Assembly (NCBI RefSeq): GCF_964642095.1
Contig: NZ_OZ209244.1
Span: 2,604,001 to 2,668,000, forward strand
Source: Fretibacterium fastidiosum
GTDB lineage: Bacteria; Synergistota; Synergistia; Synergistales; Aminobacteriaceae
Length of the DNA stretch: 64,000 nt
Direction: 5' to 3'
Positions 1 to 8,668 of the stretch are shown in pieces (positions within the stretch are counted from its first letter, which is position 1; each line of letters opens with the position of its first letter). Both the position numbers and the translations under genes were made by a program. The notes under the pieces are model-generated. The model saw nothing but the letters and a program-made list of their open reading frames with translations. It did not search any database and was not told the origin of the DNA.

Positions 1-728
1 AGCTTCCCCGTGCGGGCCGTGATCTTCCAGTGCACGCGGTTTACGGGGTCTCCCGTCTGATACGGCCTAACCCCCGCTGCGTCGGAGGCGTCGTCGCTCC
101 GGGAGGAACCGGCGGAGGACGCCTCCCCCTGCTCTTCCGCCTCGCCGACCGCGGCCACTGGCGCGTCGGGAGCCGGAGTGGGAAAGGCCAGCGCCGCCAT
201 CCAGCTCCGGTCCCAGGCGAAGCGGGTGAAGAAGTCGAAGGGAAACACGGAGGAGACCTCCAGCGCCACACGGGCCGTTCCGCGGCGCGGCAGGGTCAGC
301 ACGATGCCCCGGCTCGACGCCCCGCGCGGAGGGACCACGCCGAAGAAGGCGCGGGGGGCCGCGCCCTCCCCCTCCTCCAGGCGCACCGCCGCCTCGATCA
401 TGTGGAGGGGAGCGGAGCGCGGGTTCTCGATGCGGATGGAGGCCTCGAAGGGAATGCCCGCGTAGATCTCGTCCGGCAATTCCAGCGCGGCCCGCGCCCC
501 CATGACGTTGCGCCGTCCCGCGACGCCAGAGGCCAGCATGTACCCCAGGAGGAGGGCCGTCAGCAGGTACAGCAGGTTGTTTCCGCTGTTGACGGCCACC
601 ACGCCCAGCACGATCGTCAGGAGCGTGTAGACCGTCCCGGCGGTTCGCAACCGAATGATCGGAGAGCCGGTCCAGGGCCTGTTTTTCCCCGGACGGCGGC
701 GCCCCCTGAAGGCGGAGAGCACGGACAT
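1..728 (-). CDS. DUF58 domain protein, C-terminus cut by window edge
   Basis: I translated this frame by hand because it has no stop inside the window. It starts with ATG at 728, overlapping the moxR stop (TGATG), so the two genes are translationally coupled. Two hydrophobic segments lie at about residues 31-47 and 50-66, followed by a beta-rich stretch. Near the edge is the DUF58 hallmark, VRPYQTGDPVNRVHWK followed by TARTG. DUF58 proteins accompany MoxR ATPases in many bacteria and are thought to act at the cell envelope, but their biochemical role is not settled. About 242 codons are visible, so at least a third of a typical DUF58 protein is probably missing. Confidence 0.85.
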   Translation of the reverse strand, partial: MSVLSAFRGRRRPGKNRPWTGSPIIRLRTAGTVYTLLTIVLGVVAVNSGNNLLYLLTALLLGYMLASGVAGRRNVMGARAALELPDEIYAGIPFEASIRIENPRSAPLHMIEAAVRLEEGEGAAPRAFFGVVPPRGASSRGIVLTLPRRGTARVALEVSSVFPFDFFTRFAWDRSWMAALAFPTPAPDAPVAAVGEAEEQGEASSAGSSRSDDASDAAGVRPYQTGDPVNRVHWKITARTGK

Positions 729-1663
729 CAGGGGATGGGCGTCTCGCTCAATATCTGGCTCAGAACGCCCGCGCCCGACGCCCCCTTCCGGGGCTGAAGA
801 CGATGGGCCCAGGTTTCGAGGGCCAGGAAGCGAACGTCCTCCGGGATGGCGTAGTCCCGTCCTTCCAGCCAGGCCAGCGTGCGGGCCACCCGCAGGATCA
901 TCATCCCGCCCCGCGGGGAAATCCCGCCCTCCAGAAGGGGGTGCGTCCTCGTCCGCTGCTCCAGGTCCAGGACGTAGTCCAGGAGCCTGTCGTCCACGCG
1001 GATGCCGCGCTCGATCTGCCCCTGAAGCGCCACGATCTCGTCCGGCGTGAACAGGGGCTGAAAGGACGCGAAGTCGTTCTTCTGAGGGCCGAGGCGAAGG
1101 ATCCGGCGCTCGTCCTCCCGGGACGGGTAGCCGATGGACGTCTTGATCATGAAGCGGTCCATCTGGGACTCCGGCAGGGGGAAGGTTCCCGCGTTCTCGA
1201 CGGGGTTCTGCGTCGCGATGACGAAGAAGGGCCTGGGCAGGGCGTAGCTTCGCCCGTCCACGGTCACCTGCTCCTCCCCCATGGCCTCCAGAAGGGCGCT
1301 CTGGGTCTTGGGCGTCGCGCGGTTGATCTCGTCCACCAGCAGCAGGTGGTGAAACACCGGCCCCGCGTAGAACTGGAACTGACCGCTGTCCGCCCGGTAG
1401 ACGCTCACGCCCGTGACGTCCGTGGGCAGGAGGTCGTTCGTACACTGCACGCGACCGAAGCTCAGGCCCAGCAGGCGCGAAGCCGCCAAGGCCAGCGTCG
1501 TCTTGCCGAGGCCGGGCATGTCCTCCAACAGGAGGTGTCCACCCGCAAACACGCAAACCAGAAGCCGAAGCAGCACGGCGTCCTTGCCGTGCAGGACGGG
1601 CGCAAGGCGATCCAGGGCCTCCCGCGCCCTGGGATTTTTGATCTCGATGGAATATCCGCTCAA
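728..1663 (-). CDS. MoxR-family AAA+ ATPase
   Basis: A MoxR-type AAA+ ATPase of 311 residues. Walker A (DMPGLGKTT) is near residues 48-56, Walker B (LLLVDEINRA) and the sensor segment IATQNPVE follow, then the AAA lid with GGISPRGGM. MoxR ATPases act as chaperones for the maturation of protein complexes and usually sit beside DUF58 and VWA-domain genes. The start is taken as TTG at 1663 because AGGAGG lies 7 nt upstream. Longer upstream reading gives low-complexity Arg/Gly sequence that overlaps the ABC ATPase gene and is not credible. Only 17 nt separate it from the ABC ATPase stop, suggesting co-transcription with the iron importer. Confidence 0.9.
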   Translation of the reverse strand: MSGYSIEIKNPRAREALDRLAPVLHGKDAVLLRLLVCVFAGGHLLLEDMPGLGKTTLALAASRLLGLSFGRVQCTNDLLPTDVTGVSVYRADSGQFQFYAGPVFHHLLLVDEINRATPKTQSALLEAMGEEQVTVDGRSYALPRPFFVIATQNPVENAGTFPLPESQMDRFMIKTSIGYPSREDERRILRLGPQKNDFASFQPLFTPDEIVALQGQIERGIRVDDRLLDYVLDLEQRTRTHPLLEGGISPRGGMMILRVARTLAWLEGRDYAIPEDVRFLALETWAHRLQPRKGASGAGVLSQILSETPIP

Positions 1664-1680
1664 TGCAAGACCTCCTGAAG

Positions 1681-2805
1681 CTACGCCGGCTCGTCGCCGG
1701 GAAGCACCTTCGTCAGCAGCGGGTCGAGGGACAGGGACACGCGCTCCCCCTCGGCCCACACCCTCCTGGTGTCCGGGGCGTCGATCTGGACCAGCACGTC
1801 GCCCAGGTCCGTCTTCACCCAGGACTCCATGCTGTTGCCCAGGTAGACGTTGGCCGTCAAGACGCCGTCCTCCACGCCCGTTCCGGGCTCGCCGAGCGAC
1901 AGCGACTCCGGGCGGGCCATCAGGAGTGCCCCGTCTCCGGCCCTCAGCGAGGGGTCCCATCGCGGGGCCTCGAAGGTGTGCCCCTTCACCTCGACGACGC
2001 AGGCGGTCCCCGAAACGCCCAGCACTCTGCAGGGGAAGAAGGTCGCCCTGCCCACGAAGCCCGCCACGAAGGAGTTCGCCGGGTCGCGGTAGATCTCGCT
2101 CGGCGTACCCACCTGCACAATTCGACCGTTCCTCATGACGATGATGCGGTCCGAGAGGCTCATGGCCTCGACGCGGTCGTGCGTCACGTACATGGCCGTG
2201 ATGCCGAGGGACTTCTGCAGCCGGCGGATCTCGACGCGCATCTGCTCGCGCAGGACGGCGTCCAGGTTCGAGAGCGGCTCGTCCAGCAGGAGCACCGACG
2301 GCTCCACGATGAGGGCCCGCGCCAGGGCCACGCGCTGCTGCTGTCCGCCCGACAGGCGGGACGGGGACCGCTTCGACAGCGCTCCGAGGCCCACCATGTC
2401 CAGGAAGCGCGCCACCTTCTTCGCCGCCTCCGCGCGGGGGACCCTGCGGAGCTTCAGGCCATAGGCCACGTTGTCGAAGACGCTCATGTGGGGGAACAGG
2501 CCGTAGCTCTGGAACACCATCGCCGTATCCCGTCCGTTGGCCGGCACGTCCGTGACGTCCGCCTCCCCGATCAGGATGCGCCCCGACGTGGGCTGCTCAA
2601 ACCCGGAGAGAATCCGCAGCACCGTAGTCTTGCCACACCCCGACGGCCCCAGGAGCGTGACGAGTTCCCCCGGCTCCAGGCGAAAGGACACGCTCTCCAC
2701 GGCCCGGACGTCCTGCCCGGACTGAGGGTCGCGGAAGACCTTCGTGATCCCGTTGAGGGTGACGGACCTGGGGGTCTTCCTCCCCGCGTTGACTGTATCT
2801 GACAT
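1681..2805 (-). CDS. ABC transporter ATP-binding protein, ferric iron/polyamine type
   Basis: The energising subunit of the importer encoded just upstream, 374 residues. Walker A (GPSGCGKTT) lies at residues 53-61, the ABC signature (LSGGQQQRVALARAL) near 151-165, Walker B (VLLLDEPLSNLD) shortly after, and the H-loop in YVTHDRVEA. About 120 residues follow the nucleotide-binding domain and resemble the TOBE domain of FbpC/PotA-type ATPases. It would couple cytoplasmic ATP hydrolysis to transport through the fused permease. The ATG is preceded by a GGAGG-type SD. Fe(III) specificity is inferred from the whole operon and is not proven by this subunit. Confidence 0.92.
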   Translation of the reverse strand: MSDTVNAGRKTPRSVTLNGITKVFRDPQSGQDVRAVESVSFRLEPGELVTLLGPSGCGKTTVLRILSGFEQPTSGRILIGEADVTDVPANGRDTAMVFQSYGLFPHMSVFDNVAYGLKLRRVPRAEAAKKVARFLDMVGLGALSKRSPSRLSGGQQQRVALARALIVEPSVLLLDEPLSNLDAVLREQMRVEIRRLQKSLGITAMYVTHDRVEAMSLSDRIIVMRNGRIVQVGTPSEIYRDPANSFVAGFVGRATFFPCRVLGVSGTACVVEVKGHTFEAPRWDPSLRAGDGALLMARPESLSLGEPGTGVEDGVLTANVYLGNSMESWVKTDLGDVLVQIDAPDTRRVWAEGERVSLSLDPLLTKVLPGDEPA

Positions 2806-2855
2806 CGATCATTCCTCCAGCTTGGGTTCCCCCGTCCCCCGAAGGGGCCGGGGGA

Positions 2856-5045
2856 TCAGACGACGTTCTTCAGCAGGTTCTCGTTGCGCCGCACCAGGAG
2901 GCGCATGATCCCAAAGGCCCCGAAGACGATGACGATGAGCACGGTGGACAGCACGCTGGCCAGGCCGAAGCGCAGGTTCTCCGAGAAGTTGTAGATCAGG
3001 ATCGTCATGTGGTACCAGCGCGCGGAGATGAGGAAGATGACCGCGCTCACGGCCGTCATGGAGCGCACGAACGTGTAGGAGAGGCTCGACAGGAACGCGG
3101 GGCGCACCAGCGGCAGGACGATGGTGCGAAAGACCGTGGCGGAGTCCGCCCCCAGGTCCATGGCCGCCTCCTCGATGGAGGGGTCGATCTGCCGCAGCGA
3201 GGCGACCCCGCCCTCGATGCCCACGGGCAGCTCGCGCACCACGTAGTTGATGACGATGATGGCCGCCGTCCCCACCAGGACGAGGGGCGCCCGGTTGAAC
3301 GCCAGGATGTAGCTGATGCCCACCAGCGTGCCCGGCAGGGCGAAGGGCGTCATGAGCAGGGCTTCCAGCAGCCGCTTGCCGCGGAAGCGCCGCCGCACGA
3401 TGAGCAGCGCCGCGATCATGGCGATGACGCCCGCGATGGGCGTGGCGACGGCCGAGAGGGTCACGGTGTCGAACAGGGCATCCCGCGACCGGGTCAGGGC
3501 CTCTCGGATGTTCTCAAGGCTGAAGGTGTAGTCGATGCCCCAGTTCTTCACGAAGCAGCCCGCGACGATCGTCCCGTAGAGCAGGATCAAAAAGAGGATG
3601 ATCAGGTAGATGACGCAGGCCAGGACGCGGCGCAGGCCGGGCGTCGCGAGTTCCGCGATGCGGCCCGACGGCTTCCCCGTGACGGTGACGTAGGACCGCT
3701 TCGCCACCCAGAAGCGCTGCGCCAAAAAGGCCGCAAGCGTCGGCAGGAGCAGGAGGAGCGACAGCGCCGCCCCGTGCCCCAGCCGGTTCATCCCCGTCAC
3801 CTCGATGTAGGACTCGACGGACAGGACCTTGAGGTCCCCCGCCAGGAGCAGCGGGTTGGCGAAGTCCGCCAGCGAGGTGGTGAAGACCAGAAGCCACGCA
3901 CTGAGCAGGCCCGGCGCGGCCAGGGGCAGCGTGATGGACGCAAAGGTCTTGAGCCGGCTGGCCGAGAGGTTCAGGGCCGCCTCCTCGAACGTGGAGTCGA
4001 TGGCCTCCAGCACCCCGGAGAGCGTCAGGAACGCGATGGGGAACATGCACATCGTCTGGACCATCGTCAGCCCCGGAAGGCCGTAGATGGAAAAGCCCGT
4101 GAGGCCCAGCCAGCGCGTGATCAGGCCGTTGTTCCCCAGGAGCAGGATGATGGAGAGCGTGAGGGAGAAGGGGGGCGAGATCACGGGCAGGACGCCCATC
4201 ATAGCGATGAACCTCTTGAACCGGACGTTGGTGCGCGTGCACGTGAACGCGAAGAGGAAGCCGATGAGGGTGGAGAGCGTCGCCGTGCAGCAGCCCAGCT
4301 TCAGGCTGCCCTTCAGGGCGTCGATGTAGCTGCTGTTGGTCAGGATCGTTCGCCAGATGCCGAGGGAGAAGCGCCCCTCCTCCAGGAAGGAGAGGCGCAC
4401 CGCCTCGAAGAGGGGGTAGGCCACGAAGACCAGGGCCATCAGGAAGAGGCCGGCCAGGGCGAAGCCGACGACGGGGTCCCGGCTCATCATCACCTGCCAG
4501 ACCACAACGGTGAAGAGCAGCAGGACCACTGCGAAGAGCATCCGGAGCATCCGGATAAAGCCCCGCTCCCCCTCCCTGCTGAAGGCGAAGATCAGCGCCC
4601 CCTGAACGTCGCCGGTCCGGGCGTCCACCGCCGGCGCGAAGAAGAGCGTCTGCTCCGTCCCCGCCAGGTCCCAGCCGTGTTCGCTGCGGTAGATTTCCTC
4701 GTAGGCGGCGTTGTCAAAGCCCTTCGCGAACTGGGGAGACGCGGCGGAGGCCCGGCACAGCTCCGCCAGGTCCGGGTCCCCCCGCACGGCGAAAGAGGCG
4801 CCGGGGGCCGGGAGCCCCTCCGTCAGCGCAACGCGATAGCTCTGCGAGCTGCCGGCCAGGCGGGCCAGCCACCCCTCGGCCTCATCCCCTCCGGGATACC
4901 CCAGGGAGACGGTCTGCACCGTGCGCCGCTGGCCGTCGTGGGAGACCTCCAGGAACCCCGTGAGGACGCTGTCGTACACCCACCAGCCCACCAGCGCGAC
5001 GAAGGCCATCATCAGGGCGAAGTGGACCGCCCGCCTCTGCCTCAT
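2856..5045 (-). CDS. ABC transporter permease, FbpB-type fused double permease with an extra N-terminal domain
   Basis: A 729-residue inner-membrane permease containing two fused permease halves. Each half has its own EAA cytoplasmic loop (EEAALNLSASRL and EEAAMDLGADSA), as in ferric and 2-aminoethylphosphonate importers. Family members are usually about 500-560 residues. Here about 170 extra residues precede the first permease half: a membrane segment at residues 9-28, a hydrophilic stretch at about 29-165 that should face outward, and a second membrane segment at about 170-187. The gene lies 28 nt after the binding-protein stop and 50 nt before the ATPase. The extra domain is unrecognised and might interact with the binding protein, which is inference. 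Confidence 0.9.
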   Translation of the reverse strand: MRQRRAVHFALMMAFVALVGWWVYDSVLTGFLEVSHDGQRRTVQTVSLGYPGGDEAEGWLARLAGSSQSYRVALTEGLPAPGASFAVRGDPDLAELCRASAASPQFAKGFDNAAYEEIYRSEHGWDLAGTEQTLFFAPAVDARTGDVQGALIFAFSREGERGFIRMLRMLFAVVLLLFTVVVWQVMMSRDPVVGFALAGLFLMALVFVAYPLFEAVRLSFLEEGRFSLGIWRTILTNSSYIDALKGSLKLGCCTATLSTLIGFLFAFTCTRTNVRFKRFIAMMGVLPVISPPFSLTLSIILLLGNNGLITRWLGLTGFSIYGLPGLTMVQTMCMFPIAFLTLSGVLEAIDSTFEEAALNLSASRLKTFASITLPLAAPGLLSAWLLVFTTSLADFANPLLLAGDLKVLSVESYIEVTGMNRLGHGAALSLLLLLPTLAAFLAQRFWVAKRSYVTVTGKPSGRIAELATPGLRRVLACVIYLIILFLILLYGTIVAGCFVKNWGIDYTFSLENIREALTRSRDALFDTVTLSAVATPIAGVIAMIAALLIVRRRFRGKRLLEALLMTPFALPGTLVGISYILAFNRAPLVLVGTAAIIVINYVVRELPVGIEGGVASLRQIDPSIEEAAMDLGADSATVFRTIVLPLVRPAFLSSLSYTFVRSMTAVSAVIFLISARWYHMTILIYNFSENLRFGLASVLSTVLIVIVFGAFGIMRLLVRRNENLLKNVV

Positions 5046-5073
5046 CTCCCAGGCCCCCGCATCCCGCGGGCCC

Positions 5074-6087
5074 CTACTTCTTCTCCGGGGCCATCGCGAT
5101 CTCCCGGTTCCAACGCTCGATCAGGCGCTCCTTGTTGGCGGCGTCCCACTGGTCGTCCTTCAGCATCTTCATCTTGTCGAGCGAGAAGCCCGTCTCGGAG
5201 GGGGTGGCCAGGCTGGAGAGTGGGATGACGTACCAGCTGGCGATGACGTCCATGGCCTTCTGACCGAGGATCCAGTCGTAGAGCTTCTTGGCGTTCAAAG
5301 CGTCCGGGCCGCCCTTCAGGATGGACATGGAGGCCGTCTCCGCGCCCGTGCCGTCCGACGGGATCACGATCTCGATGGGGGCGCCCTCCTTCTGCAGCTT
5401 CACCTGGTCGTGGAGGTAGCCGATGGCGATGGGGATCTCGCCGATGGCGCAGCTCTTGCCGGGGGCGGAGCCGGAGCGGGTGAACTGCTCGACGGACGCG
5501 GAGAGCTTCTTGAAGTAGTCGAACGCCTTGTCCTCGTCGCCGTCGTAGATGCGGATGAGCGTGGTCAGCATGTTGTAGGCCGTGCCGGACGTAGCGGGGT
5601 GCGCCATGCGGACGCTCTTGGCGTACTCCGGCTTCAGGAGGTCCATCCAGGTCTTCGGCATGTCGAGCTTCAGCTCCTTCGCCCGCTCCGTGTTCATGCA
5701 GAAGGCGATGGGGCCGACGTAAAGGCCCGTCCAATAGTTCTCCGGGTCGCGGTAGTCCGCCGGGATGCTGTCCGCCACGCGGGAGCGGTAGGGCGCCGTC
5801 AGGCCGCGAAGCTTCGCCTCGATGTGCTGGGTGCCCACACCGCCGACCCAGATGGAGGCCTGGGGGTTGGCCTTCTCCGCCTCGATGCGGGCCACCGCCT
5901 CGCCGCCCGACAGGCGCACCCACTGCACCTTGATGCCGCTCTCCGCCTCAAAGGCGTCGAACAGCGCCTTGGCCAGCGGCTCCTCCATCGTCGTGTAGGC
6001 GTTGACGGCCTCGGCCGCCCACGCTCCACCCGCCACAACAGCCAGCATCGCGCACGCAAGGAAGAACGCGCACTTTCCAGACCTCAT
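5074..6087 (-). CDS. ABC transporter substrate-binding protein, Fe(III)-type (FbpA/AfuA-like)
   Basis: Periplasmic binding protein that would deliver its ligand to the fused permease. A clear signal peptide covers residues 1-24 (MRSGKCAFF, hydrophobic core, AWAAEA). The mature part begins VNAYTTMEEPLAKAL, typical of the FbpA/FutA/AfuA family, and contains GTGAETASMSI. The start at 6087 is supported by GGAGGG 7 nt upstream; an in-frame extension to 6141 would put 18 charged residues before the signal peptide. It is the first gene of the operon binding protein, permease, ATPase, moxR, DUF58. Iron is the likeliest ligand, but phosphonates or polyamines are possible in this superfamily. Confidence 0.9.
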   Translation of the reverse strand: MRSGKCAFFLACAMLAVVAGGAWAAEAVNAYTTMEEPLAKALFDAFEAESGIKVQWVRLSGGEAVARIEAEKANPQASIWVGGVGTQHIEAKLRGLTAPYRSRVADSIPADYRDPENYWTGLYVGPIAFCMNTERAKELKLDMPKTWMDLLKPEYAKSVRMAHPATSGTAYNMLTTLIRIYDGDEDKAFDYFKKLSASVEQFTRSGSAPGKSCAIGEIPIAIGYLHDQVKLQKEGAPIEIVIPSDGTGAETASMSILKGGPDALNAKKLYDWILGQKAMDVIASWYVIPLSSLATPSETGFSLDKMKMLKDDQWDAANKERLIERWNREIAMAPEKK

Positions 6088-6173
6088 GAGAAAACCCTCC
6101 TTCAAAAACTCTAAAACTCTCTGTGTCAATCGTTTTGCCACGACGAATCGAACCCCAAACGAGCGCCGCGTTA

Positions 6174-6198
6174 AAATTATCTCATAACATGATAAAAT
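6174..6198. promoter_or_regulatory. AT-rich inverted repeat upstream of the iron-type importer (possible Fur-like operator)
   Basis: AAATTATC and GATAAAAT form an interrupted inverted repeat in the divergent gap between the binding-protein gene and asd. Alternating GATAA/TTATC halves are reminiscent of metal-regulator operators such as Fur boxes, which would fit an iron importer. The match to a Fur consensus is only partial and no regulator gene is nearby, so this is a suggestion. Confidence 0.25.
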
Positions 6199-6319
6199 GT
6201 CCAGAATCCTCGTTTCACTCGTGTTTCACCCGGCGCGTTTCCCCGACGCCGCAAGCCCTTGTCGAAGGGGGCGCGCCGAAGGCAAAAAAACGAAGCTGGG
6301 AAGGAGCTGCGGCACGATT

Positions 6320-7408
6320 ATGGAAAAGAAGTTCAGGGTCGGGGTCCTCGGCGGGACCGGGATGGTCGGTCAGAGGTTCGTTCAGCTGCTCGCGGCGCAC
6401 CCGTGGTTTGAGACGGCGGCCATCGCCGCCAGCCCGCAGAGCGCCGGTCGAACCTACGCGGAGGCCGTGGAGGGCCGCTGGCTCCTCGACGGCGCCGTGC
6501 CCGATTCCGCGCGGGACCTCGTGCTGCGGGACGTGAGCGACGTGGCGGGCATGGCCGATCGCGTGGACTTTCTGTTCAGCGCCGTCAACATGCCCTCGGA
6601 CGAGCTCCGGAGGCTGGAGGAGGACTACGCCCGCGCCGAGACGCCCGTGGTGTCCAACAACAGCGCCCACCGCTGGACGCCGGACGTCCCGATGATCATC
6701 CCGGAGATCAACCCCACCCACGCAGAGGTCATCGAGGCCCAGAGGCGCAGGCTGGGCACGTCGTGCGGCTTCATCGCGGTGAAGCCCAACTGTTCGATCC
6801 AGAGCTACGTCCCGGCCCTCGCCGCCTGGCGCGACCTCGAGCCGCTGGAGGTCGTCGCGGCGACGTACCAGGCCATATCGGGGGCGGGAAAGAACTTCGA
6901 CACGTGGCCCGAAATGCGCGGCAACGTCATCCCCTTCATCGAGGGCGAGGAGGAGAAAAGCGAGCGCGAGCCCCTGAAGGTGCTGGGGCGGCTGCGGGGC
7001 GGAGAGATCGTCCAGGCGGACGGGCCGCGCATCACCTGTCATTGCCTCCGCGTCCCCGTCCTCTACGGCCACACGGCCGCGGTCCTCGTGAGGTTCGGCA
7101 GGGAGCCCGCCTCCGTGGACGAGCTGATCGCGCTCCTGAGGGACTTTCGGGGCGTCCCCCAGGAGCTGGGCCTCCCCAGCGCTCCGAAGCAGTTCATCCA
7201 CTACCTTGAGGCGGAGGACCGCCCCCAGCCGGCCCTCGACGCCCAGTGCGAGGGGGGCATGGCGATCTCCATCGGCCGCCTGCGGCGGGATCCCCTCTTC
7301 GGCTGGAAGTTCGTCGGCCTCTCCCACAACACGCTGCGCGGCGCGGCGGGGGGCGCCGTCCTCTGCGCGGAGCTCCTGGCGAGCCGCGGCTACCTCACGA
7401 AAAAATAG
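6320..7408 (+). CDS. asd: Aspartate-semialdehyde dehydrogenase
   Basis: Reduces 4-aspartyl phosphate to aspartate 4-semialdehyde with NADPH, the branch point to lysine, threonine and methionine. The 362-residue product starts with the nucleotide-binding motif GVLGGTGMVGQRF (residues 8-20). The catalytic cysteine is in KPNCSIQ (about residue 158), and the phosphate-binding NNSAHRW is present. The long form with GAGKNFDTWPEM and GGMAISIGR matches the archaeal/fungal-type subgroup more than the E. coli type. The ATG at 6320 is preferred over an upstream in-frame extension, which reads as unstructured sequence; AAGGAG lies about 13 nt upstream, a rather wide spacing. It heads an asd-hom-lysC cluster. 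Confidence 0.93.
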   Translation: MEKKFRVGVLGGTGMVGQRFVQLLAAHPWFETAAIAASPQSAGRTYAEAVEGRWLLDGAVPDSARDLVLRDVSDVAGMADRVDFLFSAVNMPSDELRRLEEDYARAETPVVSNNSAHRWTPDVPMIIPEINPTHAEVIEAQRRRLGTSCGFIAVKPNCSIQSYVPALAAWRDLEPLEVVAATYQAISGAGKNFDTWPEMRGNVIPFIEGEEEKSEREPLKVLGRLRGGEIVQADGPRITCHCLRVPVLYGHTAAVLVRFGREPASVDELIALLRDFRGVPQELGLPSAPKQFIHYLEAEDRPQPALDAQCEGGMAISIGRLRRDPLFGWKFVGLSHNTLRGAAGGAVLCAELLASRGYLTKK

Positions 7409-7450
7409 GGCATCCCCCAGACCGACACGCAAGATGGCGAGGCGAATCAG

Positions 7451-8668
7451 ATGATCAACGTTGCGATCCTTGGCTTTGGAACGGTGGGCGGCGGCGTCGC
7501 CGAGCTGCTGGAGGCGAACCGGGACCGGGTGGCACAAGCGGCGGGCGACCGGGTGCGGGTCAAGCATATCCTCGTCCGGCGCGACCTTCCGGGTTCCCGC
7601 TACGCGGAGCTCATGACCCGCGACGTCGGGACGATCCTGAACGACCCGGAGGTGAGCGTGGTCTGCGAGGCCATGGGGGGGCTGGACCCAGCCCTCCCCT
7701 ACGTCCGCTCCACCCTCGAGCACGGCAAGTCCGTCGCGACCTCCAACAAGGAGCTGATCGACGCCCACGGCCCGGAGCTGGCCGCCATCGCGCGGGCCCA
7801 CGGCCTGAGCCTGCTCTTCGAGGGCAGCGTGGCCGGGGGCATCCCCATCCTGAGCACGATCCGGGACGCCTGCGCCCACGAGCGCTTCGACTCCGCCGTC
7901 GGGATCTTGAACGGGACCTGCAACTACGTCCTGACGAGGATGGAGCGCGAGGGGCTGTCCCTGGAGGAGGCGCTGCGCCAGGCCCAGGAGAACGGCTACG
8001 CGGAGCGGAACCCGGACGCGGACGTCCAGGGGCACGACACGGCCCGCAAGCTGGCCATCCTGGCGTCGCTCCTGTCGGGGACCCGCGTGAGCTCGGACCA
8101 GGTCCCCTGCGAGGGCATCATGGGGCTTGAGGCCGCCGACCTGCGCCTCGCCCGCGCGCTCCGCTGCTCGCTCAAACTCCTGGGCGTCTGCCGGCTGGCC
8201 CCCACAGGGCTCTCCCTCAGGACGGCCCCCTACCTCGTCCCTGCCGCCTCCCCGCTCTACGGGGTCAGCGACGTGTACAACGGCGTCCTGCTCCACGGCT
8301 CCACGCTCGGCGACCTGACGCTCTGCGGCCGGGGCGCGGGACGCTTCCCCACGGCCAGCGCCGTGGTGTCCGACGTGGTGCAGTGCGCGCGAAACCGGGG
8401 GCGGACCGTCGAGTGCGGGCTGACCGGCCGGGACGCGAAGCTCGCCGACGCCTCTGCAGCGGAGGTGCGGAACCTGATCCGCGTCGCGCCCTCCGAGGCG
8501 TCCCTGGCGCGGGAGGTCTTCGCCGGCGCGGAGGAGGTCGCCCTCGACGGCGATCCGCAGGACTCCGCCTTCGTCACGCGCCCCATGACGGAGCGCCGGT
8601 GCGGCGAGGCCCTTGCGAAGCTCTCGACGCTGCGAAGCCGCATCCGGCTTTTGGAGGCAGGCGCATGA
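7451..8668 (+). CDS. hom: Homoserine dehydrogenase
   Basis: Converts aspartate 4-semialdehyde to homoserine, committing carbon to threonine and methionine. Residues 8-20 (GFGTVGGGVAELL) form the dinucleotide-binding loop. The catalytic domain contains SNKELI, EGSVAGGIPIL, GILNGTCNYVLT and NGYAERNPDADVQGHD, the usual homoserine dehydrogenase signatures. After residue 335 about 70 residues remain that resemble a shortened ACT domain (FVTRPMTERRCGEALAKL), so threonine feedback is possible but not assured. The stop overlaps the lysC start as ATGA, indicating translational coupling. Confidence 0.95.
   Translation: MINVAILGFGTVGGGVAELLEANRDRVAQAAGDRVRVKHILVRRDLPGSRYAELMTRDVGTILNDPEVSVVCEAMGGLDPALPYVRSTLEHGKSVATSNKELIDAHGPELAAIARAHGLSLLFEGSVAGGIPILSTIRDACAHERFDSAVGILNGTCNYVLTRMEREGLSLEEALRQAQENGYAERNPDADVQGHDTARKLAILASLLSGTRVSSDQVPCEGIMGLEAADLRLARALRCSLKLLGVCRLAPTGLSLRTAPYLVPAASPLYGVSDVYNGVLLHGSTLGDLTLCGRGAGRFPTASAVVSDVVQCARNRGRTVECGLTGRDAKLADASAAEVRNLIRVAPSEASLAREVFAGAEEVALDGDPQDSAFVTRPMTERRCGEALAKLSTLRSRIRLLEAGA

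Noticed and set aside
3009..5228. 739-codon plus-strand ORF
   Set aside because: Antisense to the ABC permease and full of Glu, Arg and Gln without motifs.
6130..6180. tRNA-like TTCGATT stretch on the minus strand
   Set aside because: The flanking bases do not pair as a T arm and no acceptor or anticodon arms can be drawn.
6215..8296. 693-codon minus-strand ORF
   Set aside because: Antisense to asd and hom; the plus-strand frames carry the conserved enzyme motifs.
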